In this document: in pieces, positions 16,166 to 21,794 of the stretch
Layout of the letters: each line of letters opens with the position of its first letter
Numbering within the stretch: position 1 is the first letter of the stretch
Assembly (NCBI GenBank): GCA_964348085.1
Contig: CAYGBI010000064.1
Coordinates: 1-21,794, forward strand
Reading direction: 5' to 3'
From: VXYL01 sp964348085
GTDB lineage: Bacteria; Pseudomonadota; Gammaproteobacteria; Pseudomonadales; Azotimanducaceae
Length of the DNA: 21,794 bases
Position numbers and translations under genes: made by a program
Notes under the pieces: generated by a model
The model's database searches: none
Seen by the model: only the letters and a program-made list of their open reading frames with translations
What the model was told of the DNA's origin: nothing

Positions 16166-17090
16166 ACGCCTCGAAGTTCGCGGGAAGCGGCGCTTGGAAG
16201 CGCTGCTCGCCACCACCGACCGCCAGCGTCAACTCGCTGGCGTGGAGCAGCAGGCGAGTTGCCGTATTGCCCTTGGCGTACTTGTCATCGCCGAGGATCG
16301 GGTGGCCGGCCGACGCCGCGTGAACGCGGATTTGGTGGGTACGCCCGGTCTTTGGAAACGCCGCCAGCCAAGTCGCGCCCGAGTTCCGACGGACGACCTC
16401 GAAGTCCGTACGCGCGGCATCGCCCGCGGCGCTGACACGCACCCGTCGCTCGCCGTTGGCAAGCGCGTAGCGTTGTAGCGGCTCGCGCACCGAACGCAGG
16501 CGCGCAGGCCAACTTCCGGTGACGATCAGATCGTAGCGCTTGCCGACCAGACCGTCCCGGAACTGCTTGTGTATGGCGAGCAAAGCGCGTCGGTTCTTCG
16601 CCACCAACAGGCAACCCGAGGTGTCGCGGTCCAGCCGATGCGCCAACTCGTATCGCGTCCTCGGGTCATGGCGCCGTAGCGTCTCGATGACTCCGAACGA
16701 CACGCCGCTGCCGCCATGTACCGCCATGCCGCTTGGCTTGTCGAGCACCAAGATGTCGTCATCCTGATAGATGGCACGGGCAAGCAGAGCCTCGAACGCG
16801 CCCAACGGCGCCCGGGCAACGGCTTCTCCCATGGCCTGCGGTCGATACGGCGGAATACGCACCTTGTCGTCCCGACGCAAGCGCGTGCCGACCCGCGCCC
16901 GAGAGCCGTTCACCCGCACCTCTCCGCGTCGCACCATGCGGTAGACCCGGCTCCTCGGCAGGCCCTTCAGCTTGGCGAGCAGAAAGTTGTCCAACCGCCG
17001 ACCGTGTTCCTCGCCGACCACGACCACTTGCGGGGGTGCGGCCGCGGATACGCCGGCCCGCTCGCTGGCTTCCGTCTCCGCCATAACCAT
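16149..17090 (-). CDS. rluC: 23S rRNA pseudouridine synthase RluC
   Basis: RluC converts uridines 955, 2504 and 2580 (E. coli numbering) of 23S rRNA to pseudouridine. The 313-residue product has an N-terminal S4 domain (about 27-85, with RRLDNFLLAKLKGLPRSRVY) and the catalytic RluA-type domain. The latter contains the HRLDRDTSGCLLVAKN motif (catalytic Asp154) and the PKTGRTHQIRVH segment near 250. RluC is favoured over RluD by the S4 wording and by the neighbouring yceF. ATG at 17090 or 17084 are both possible; neither has a strong ribosome-binding site. The 3' end overlaps that of yceF. Confidence 0.93.
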   Translation of the reverse strand: MVMAETEASERAGVSAAAPPQVVVVGEEHGRRLDNFLLAKLKGLPRSRVYRMVRRGEVRVNGSRARVGTRLRRDDKVRIPPYRPQAMGEAVARAPLGAFEALLARAIYQDDDILVLDKPSGMAVHGGSGVSFGVIETLRRHDPRTRYELAHRLDRDTSGCLLVAKNRRALLAIHKQFRDGLVGKRYDLIVTGSWPARLRSVREPLQRYALANGERRVRVSAAGDAARTDFEVVRRNSGATWLAAFPKTGRTHQIRVHAASAGHPILGDDKYAKGNTATRLLLHASELTLAVGGGEQRFQAPLPANFEAFSEAG

Positions 17091-17200
17091 GCAACCCACC
17101 CTTCGAGACCCCATCGTACCGTGGCTGCCCACTCGACGACGCGAAGCCTTGGCCGCGCCATGCCGACTCGTTGCCCCAAGCCGATCAGGCTACGTCCCGC

Positions 17201-18886
17201 TCAAGGCGTAGTGGCGCGCCAGTCCAAGCGAATGTCCCAATCATGAACTTTCGACGCCGGGAGCGTCGGCGCGGTCTCGTTGTCGATGTGTCGATACACG
17301 TTGACCGGCGCCTGCACGGTGGCCTCCCGCCCGTAGATGTAGTCTTGGTCGGCGACGATGGCGCGGTAGGCCTTGTTCAATTCGAGCGCCCGGGCCAGCG
17401 AAGGAACGATGAGCTCGTAGACATCCTCGGCCAGCGCCACCTGTTCTTGATTCACCGTCCCGTCCGGGTGGAAGTAACGAGCGAACATCTCCGGATTGCT
17501 GCGAAACTCGCCGCCGCCACCGACGCGCGTCAAGTAGGTGAGGATCTCCCCACGGTCCTCGCCCCAACTCGGCGCGTCCGGCATACCGCGAAGGTCGATG
17601 TAGCCCCAGCCGTTGACGCCGTCGACCTTGCGCGGGAAGCCGAAGGTCTTGTCGATGGTGGCGCCCACCGACGTGTGGCAGCCCATGCAGTACAGGTGCT
17701 CTTCGTAAGTCGCCGCGCGCAACGCGCCGGCGCGGTCTTCAATGAATCCTTGGACGGCCCACCCGAACTTGTTATCCAAACCCCGATCACCGAGATATAC
17801 ATACTGGGGAAGGTGACCCAGTTCCTTCTCGTAAGCCTCCAATTGGTAGTGCCGGTCGTAGACGACCTTTCGATAGGCCACCCACTTGCGCATGTAGCGC
17901 ACTTCCTTGATGCGCCGAGAGGGCTCGATGGTGCCGTCGCTTGCGAATCCCAAGTAGCGCACGGTGTGCAGGAACTCCGTGCCTTGTGGATACAGGTACG
18001 CGTCCAGATAGGTCGCTTGCGCCGCGCCGACGTATTGATCGCGGGCAGCCACTTTCGTTACCACGCCGTACCGGCCGTCGCCGTTCAAGTCAGCGTCCAC
18101 TCGACGTTCGTCTATGGGCCAAGTGGAGACGGACGGCAAGCCTTTGACGACAGCCTCCACGATGGCGAGATTGGCCTTGTAGACATCCAGCGCGTAGTTG
18201 CCTTCGGCATCGGTACGGAACACCGGCGGCAAGCGAATCATGATGTCGTCGATGGACCCGTTGGTCGGCCAGAAAGTGCTCGGAAACGGCTTGTAGTTGA
18301 ACGCCACCCAACCGCTGCCGTCCCGTGAGAAGCCAGCTTCGTCGAACGCCTCGGCACCCTCGTGCAGGTTGGCGAGATCGGGAATCCAGCCGCCGAAGCC
18401 CGTTGCGCGAAGCCTCTTCGGCAGGTCGCTGTAGTTGTCTTCGTCGACCCACGCCAGGATCTCATGGTCGCTGATCGCCGCCACCTTGGCGGAACGGTCC
18501 TCGAACAGATTCCGCCAGTGATTCGTCATGCCCAAATCGCTGAAGCTGTAGGCCACCTGCAGATCGTCGTCGTTCATGGTGTTCTCCCTGCCCGGAATGT
18601 GACGCTGGTGGCAGACGTAGCAGGGATTGAATTGGCCTTCGGTGCGCGTATAGCACTGCGGCGGAATGATCGCCTCGAAGTTGTGAACTGTGCGCACGGG
18701 ATGTACGTCGGGCAAGGGGTGCGGCACCGCCTCGCTGCTGGTGCGCAGGTACGCCAGCACCTGCTCGTGCAGGGGTGGTGTTTGGTCCGTCGCCTGTCCG
18801 GGCACGGCCTCTGGCGCGACATCCTGCGCCGACAGCGGACTGAACGGAGAGAGCGCCGCGCCGAGCAGCACCGCCGCCCGATGCAT
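17201..18886 (-). CDS. Exported di-haem c-type cytochrome-like protein
   Basis: This 561-residue protein has a signal peptide (about 1-20, ending SPLSA before QDVAPE) and two CxxCH haem-binding motifs, CYVCH (89-93) and CMGCH (400-404). An acidic DADLNGDGRYG segment at 264-274 resembles an EF-hand calcium loop. I do not recognise a named enzyme; a periplasmic electron-transfer or oxidase role is inference from the haem motifs. The ATG at 18886 follows TTAGGACG and places the signal peptide at the N-terminus; an upstream in-frame start would spoil it. It starts 32 bp after the PhoX-like gene, so co-transcription is likely. Confidence 0.85.
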   Translation of the reverse strand: MHRAAVLLGAALSPFSPLSAQDVAPEAVPGQATDQTPPLHEQVLAYLRTSSEAVPHPLPDVHPVRTVHNFEAIIPPQCYTRTEGQFNPCYVCHQRHIPGRENTMNDDDLQVAYSFSDLGMTNHWRNLFEDRSAKVAAISDHEILAWVDEDNYSDLPKRLRATGFGGWIPDLANLHEGAEAFDEAGFSRDGSGWVAFNYKPFPSTFWPTNGSIDDIMIRLPPVFRTDAEGNYALDVYKANLAIVEAVVKGLPSVSTWPIDERRVDADLNGDGRYGVVTKVAARDQYVGAAQATYLDAYLYPQGTEFLHTVRYLGFASDGTIEPSRRIKEVRYMRKWVAYRKVVYDRHYQLEAYEKELGHLPQYVYLGDRGLDNKFGWAVQGFIEDRAGALRAATYEEHLYCMGCHTSVGATIDKTFGFPRKVDGVNGWGYIDLRGMPDAPSWGEDRGEILTYLTRVGGGGEFRSNPEMFARYFHPDGTVNQEQVALAEDVYELIVPSLARALELNKAYRAIVADQDYIYGREATVQAPVNVYRHIDNETAPTLPASKVHDWDIRLDWRATTP

Positions 18887-18918
18887 GGCGCTCGTCCTAA
18901 TCCAGCCCACCCAGCCCA

Positions 18919-20610
18919 CTACCAATCCAAGGTGATTGGCGCTTGGTTCGAGAGTGCGCGTATGCGCCTCTGCGCTGGCGTCCGGGACTCCAGTAGGCTG
19001 AGGAAGCTCGCGTCGGAATCCGATGTCGTCGTGCAGCTCGTTGCGCTGCTCAGATCCCAGCTACCGAAGAGTCCGGTCGGTTCGACCGTCGGCGAGCATG
19101 GCGGCGGCAGTACCTTGCTGACATCGAACTCCCACACCGCATCGCCCATCCCTTCCGGCACGGCTGCCAAATCGGTACTCGTGGGGTGCTGAACGGCGAT
19201 CGCGAACTTGGTGGGCGCGACCGGGTTGAAGATCATGCCCGTGGACTCCGAACCCGCTACTTGAAGACTCATGAAGTGATCCAGCGACTCGCCGACCCCG
19301 TCGTTGTTGGTGTCCCGCACGAACCACACGTCGCCGCCGACATCGCCGCTATTGGGCGAGTCCTCGATCACGTAGATGTTGCCCAAGGCATCCTGGGCCA
19401 AGTTGTCCGGCGAGTTCAGTTGGCCCGTAGTGGCCGGAAAACCGACGTTCTTGGGCGTATCTCGGTTGACCAACTGCCGCACCCTCGCCTTGCGGTTGCC
19501 CAGCATCTCGATGGCGATCACCGCGTGCTCGGACGTGGTGGCCACGTAGAGCACCTCGTTGAAGTTGCCGAGCAGACCCACCTCCATGTCCTCCGGACGA
19601 CCGTAGGGCGTGGCGCCCACGTCGTCGGCGGCGGCCCGTCCGCCACGGACCTCGGGATTCGTGCGCGGATCCGCCGTTGGGCCGTCGCGGAACGGGTCGG
19701 TCACGTCCCCCAACCGTCCGCCCTCCTGGTTCGTCAGCGGCACCCAAGTGGCGAGGCCAAAACGCTCGGCGTCGGCATTGGCGCCTTCATTCCAGTTCGC
19801 GGCAGGGTCGCCGCCCGTTCGGGCGAAGGCGTCCACGGAGAGCACGAAGGTCTGGCCGCCGCCGGCGTAGTCGCCGGCGTTCTTCAACACCAACGCGTAG
19901 ATGGCGCCCGAGTTCCACTCGTCAATGTAGTAGATCACGCGGTCGGGATACTTGACGCTGAAGTTGATGCCTTCGTGGGCGACGTTGGCGATGCTCTGCA
20001 GCACTCGATAGTCTTTGCCGACTTCAAGCGACGAGGCCGTCGCATCTTTCGGCGCGTCGCCCAAGGGATCGAGAATCTCGACCACGCGGCCGAGGCCGGA
20101 CCACTCCTCGCCAAGCAGCACGGTGCCGTTGGGTGTCCAGCGCGCCGGGTCGAAGGCCGCGAAGTCGAAAGCCCAACCCGCGCAGGCGACTTGGGGACAG
20201 GTGCCGTCGGCACTGGCGGCGGAGTCGCCGCTGAACAGCAGTTCGGTGCGATCCTCGACGGTGTCGTGGCGCGACATTCCGGCGCCGAACGGCGTCTCGT
20301 GGGGAATGAACAAATAACGCCCCGAGGAATCGTAGGCGAGCATGTCGAACATCGACGAAGAAGAGCTCGCCGCCACGCGCTGGATGGACTGGCTGCGGTC
20401 GGCTTCCACTTCCCGAAGACTCATCAGATTGGTCTGGGTCGTGCCGACCGGCGCCTGCCAAGGAGACGACAGCTCGTTGATGTGATTGGGTGACGCTACC
20501 GCAGAGGACTGGGTCAGCGGATTGAAGAACGGCTCCGTGCCAGCACACGCTAGCTGCGAAGCGATTAGCGCCGCAGCCGGAAGCGCGGTGCGAACGAAGG
20601 GTCTCGTCAT
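18919..20610 (-). CDS. Secreted PhoX/DUF839-family protein
   Basis: PhoX proteins are calcium- and iron-dependent periplasmic phosphatases with a beta-propeller fold. The 563-residue product has family-like segments: LLGEEWSGLGRVVEIL (165-180), VAHEGINF, YYIDEWNSGAIYAL, a RPEDMEV motif and LNSPDNLAQDALGNIYVIED. Acidic residues expected for metal binding are present in these. The N-terminus (about 1-24, ending LACAG) looks like a signal peptide, but it has no twin-arginine motif, unlike classical Tat-exported PhoX. The cysteine at 22 is not in a canonical lipobox. ATG 20610 has AAGGAAAG upstream. Phosphatase activity is inference; other DUF839 proteins have unknown activities. Confidence 0.87.
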   Translation of the reverse strand: MTRPFVRTALPAAALIASQLACAGTEPFFNPLTQSSAVASPNHINELSSPWQAPVGTTQTNLMSLREVEADRSQSIQRVAASSSSSMFDMLAYDSSGRYLFIPHETPFGAGMSRHDTVEDRTELLFSGDSAASADGTCPQVACAGWAFDFAAFDPARWTPNGTVLLGEEWSGLGRVVEILDPLGDAPKDATASSLEVGKDYRVLQSIANVAHEGINFSVKYPDRVIYYIDEWNSGAIYALVLKNAGDYAGGGQTFVLSVDAFARTGGDPAANWNEGANADAERFGLATWVPLTNQEGGRLGDVTDPFRDGPTADPRTNPEVRGGRAAADDVGATPYGRPEDMEVGLLGNFNEVLYVATTSEHAVIAIEMLGNRKARVRQLVNRDTPKNVGFPATTGQLNSPDNLAQDALGNIYVIEDSPNSGDVGGDVWFVRDTNNDGVGESLDHFMSLQVAGSESTGMIFNPVAPTKFAIAVQHPTSTDLAAVPEGMGDAVWEFDVSKVLPPPCSPTVEPTGLFGSWDLSSATSCTTTSDSDASFLSLLESRTPAQRRIRALSNQAPITLDW

Positions 20611-20758
20611 TTGTGGTTCTTTCCTTGGGCTAGTTGAGCCGCCACACGATCGACCCGACATTACACTTTCGCTTCGAGTTTTTGGGATATTCGATTGTGG
20701 CCAAAACCAAGACAGGCGGCCTCGGTGCCGGCAGCCAACAGCGCATGCGACAACCGAG

Positions 20759-20814
20759 CTAGCGCCCTGTCGGACTTTGGCGGCGTTTAGCCGAGAAGCC
20801 CGACGGGGTGCTAG
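20759..20814. other. Large inverted repeat upstream of the PhoX-like gene
   Basis: CTAGCGCCCTGTCGG (20759-20773) pairs along all 15 bases with CCGACGGGGTGCTAG (20800-20814), 13 Watson-Crick and two G-T wobble pairs. A smaller CGGC/GCCG stem (20781-20793) lies inside the loop. It borders directly on copy C of the dispersed repeat. There is no T-tract. It may be part of a larger mobile or REP-like element, or a terminator for an unseen transcript. Confidence 0.6.
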
Positions 20815-20872
20815 GGCGGCTTGGGCTGGGGCAAAAGGCGGTGCCGTAGGCGACGGCTTTTGTGGCGCTAGT
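20814..20872 (+). repeat. 59-bp dispersed repeat, copy C
   Basis: This copy is read on the plus strand and matches copy A at 51 of 59 positions without gaps. Its stem CAAAAG (unit bases 19-24) with CTTTTG (44-49) differs from copy A on both sides in a compensatory way. An internal GCCGT/ACGGC pair gives an alternative fold. It lies between the inverted repeat at 20759-20814 and the short palindrome at 20868-20884, on the left flank of the decayed IS630 element. Confidence 0.7.
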
Positions 20873-20884
20873 GTCCCGCACTAG
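20868..20884. other. CTAGTG/CACTAG palindrome at the IS630 flank
   Basis: CTAGTG and CACTAG form a perfect 6-bp inverted repeat around TCCCG. It sits at the join between copy C of the dispersed repeat and the IS630 remnant, 28 bases beyond the transposase stop. It could mark the terminal inverted repeat of that element or an insertion point, but the other end of the element is not identifiable here. Confidence 0.35.
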
Positions 20885-20911
20885 AAATGGGTTGAATTAA
20901 TAATTGGGCTT

Positions 20912-21330
20912 CTAGACCTCCGCCGGCCGCGCCCGGGCGCGCTTGGTCTTCGCCAAGACGTCTTCGCCCTTGGCGGTCCAACGGTGGGCCCGCGGATCGT
21001 CGTTGTGCGCCGCCAAGTGGCGCGCGATCCCGCGCGGCGACGCTGGCGAAGCCGCCGGCGCGGATCGCGGCGGTCAGGTCGGCGAAGAAGCGTTCGACTA
21101 GGTTGAGCCACGACCCCGAGGTCGGCGTGAAGCGCATCTCGAACCGCGGGCGACGGGCGAGCCACGCCCGGACCTTGGCGTGCTTGTGCGTGGCGTAGTC
21201 GTCGGCGACGACGTGGATCGTCAACCCGTCGATCCGCTCGAGGAAGCGCGGCCACTCGACGCGCGTGTGTTTGTCCTCGAGACGCCGGATCAGCTTGCCG
21301 TCGAGGTGGTTCGGGCTGACGGTCGTATCA
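20912..21330 (-). pseudogene. IS630-family transposase, truncated and frameshifted
   Basis: The C-terminal DDE half of an IS630 transposase is recognisable: LDGKLIRRLEDKHTRVEW, then VVADDYATHKHAKVRAWL with the second catalytic Asp, then FTPTSGSWLNLVERFFADL with the catalytic Glu. Around 21030-21040 the frame shifts, and the true ending continues in another frame as GIARHLAAHNDDPRAHRW, then TAKGEDVLAKTKRARARPAEV and a TAG at 20912-20914. Upstream of about 21330 the N-terminal half (helix-turn-helix and first Asp) is missing. The gene is therefore dead by truncation plus an indel. Its own ends could not be fixed. Confidence 0.85.
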
Positions 21331-21713
21331 ATCGGGCGGCAAGAGGCCGGTGTCACATGGAGGCGACCTTGTTCTCGCCGACCCCGGAGTGACAGCGGCA
21401 TCTCCGTCCGTGAAGGCACGGGGTGTTCACGGAGAGCCTCTAGTCTCTTTGCGATCCACCCGAACCCGAGCGGGCAGGACCCGTGCCGACCGAACGTCGC
21501 TTGGCCGGCTGGATGGACATGGCCGGCGGCACTTCCGGCGGATCCGACCGAAGGGTCGTTGCCGTTCGGGCGACCGGTGCCGTCGTCGACGTGACGATCC
21601 GATTGTTGGTGGCGGAGGCGTGACGGAGTTCGCGTTCGCTGCCGTCAAAGGGGAGAACGCCACCTGCGACGGCGGCGGCATCGGCACGGCCAGCCCGACC
21701 CGGGCGCGACCGC
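21331..21713. other. Stretch without a supported gene
   Basis: Several frames are open here on both strands, as expected in GC-rich DNA, but none shows a motif, a ribosome-binding site or a recognisable family. It probably consists of insertion-element debris or intergenic sequence next to the IS630 remnant. Confidence 0.4.
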
Positions 21714-21794
21714 CTATGTAGTGGCGGCGTCGGGCGGGCCGGCGTCGCCGACGGCCGCGCGGACGCCGGCGACGAACTCCCCGGCGCTCCCGCT
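21714..21794 (-). CDS. Possible 3' end of a gene running off the window
   Basis: On the minus strand a frame enters from the right edge, reads 26 residues (SGSAGEFVAGVRAAVGDAG then PPDAATT) and stops at TAG 21714-21716. Almost every codon ends in G or C and the peptide looks like a normal helical C-terminus, which suggests coding DNA. With so little sequence no family can be named, and chance is not excluded. Confidence 0.3.
   Translation of the reverse strand, partial: SGSAGEFVAGVRAAVGDAGPPDAATT

Noticed and set aside
21507..21606. Forward-frame segment RRVVAVRATGAVVDVT resembling the start of an ATP synthase beta subunit
   Set aside because: The similarity covers only about a dozen residues, the frame soon meets a stop and no following P-loop or partner genes are visible.
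21350..21721. A 123-codon forward frame near the right end
   Set aside because: Arg/Gly-rich shadow-like composition, no ribosome-binding site and no recognisable motif.

Overview
The window looks like a piece of a high-GC Gram-negative chromosome, most likely an uncultured gammaproteobacterium. Evidence from the sequence: a complete SUF iron-sulfur assembly operon in the order sufB-C-D-S, an A-type carrier, sufT, sufE; a YceF-type Maf protein; RluC; KdsD (an LPS/Kdo enzyme, so Gram-negative); and GC-rich third codon positions throughout. The taxonomic call is inference from gene content. The sequence has no rRNA or tRNA that I could see.

Layout. 1-411: no convincing gene; it holds one copy of a 59-bp dispersed repeat and ends in a good match to an IscR type 1 binding site (412-436). 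478-6410 (+): seven tightly packed suf genes, mostly overlapping by a few bases, with one hairpin between the carrier gene and sufT. 6581-6805 (+): two mini-ORFs with a strong ribosome-binding site, leading into a small basic protein of unknown function. 6822-7268: a long hairpin, then about four tandem copies of a degenerate 92-94 bp unit. 13132-7210 (-): SpoIIM-like membrane protein, a 5-TM membrane protein, an HlyD/MacA-type periplasmic adaptor, a large alpha/beta hydrolase-domain protein, and the two glycosyltransferases of the 'rSAM/selenodomain-associated' families; the last one runs into the tandem repeats. 14343-13348 (-): kdsD. 15442-14426 (-): asd. 15578-16165 (+): yceF. 17090-16149 (-): rluC, tail-to-tail with yceF and overlapping it by 17 bp. 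20610-17201 (-): a PhoX/DUF839-type secreted protein followed by a di-haem c-type protein. 20759-20884: a wobble-paired inverted repeat, a further copy of the 59-bp element and a short palindrome. 20912-21330 (-): decayed IS630-family transposase. The right end holds at most the tail of one more minus-strand gene.

How it works together. SufS takes sulfur from cysteine and hands it to SufE, which delivers it to the SufBC2D scaffold; the A-type carrier and SufT are maturation factors. The upstream site suggests that an Rrf2/IscR-type sensor encoded outside the window controls the operon. The 13132-7210 cluster looks like an envelope operon (membrane proteins plus an adaptor lacking its transporter in this window) followed by a hydrolase and two glycosyltransferases; its substrate cannot be read from the sequence. 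The PhoX-like/cytochrome pair is probably co-transcribed and periplasmic. The most unusual non-coding content is the 59-bp element (three copies, with a compensatory base-pair change), the 93-bp tandem array that supplies the C-terminus of a glycosyltransferase, and the leader-peptide arrangement before the small unknown gene.
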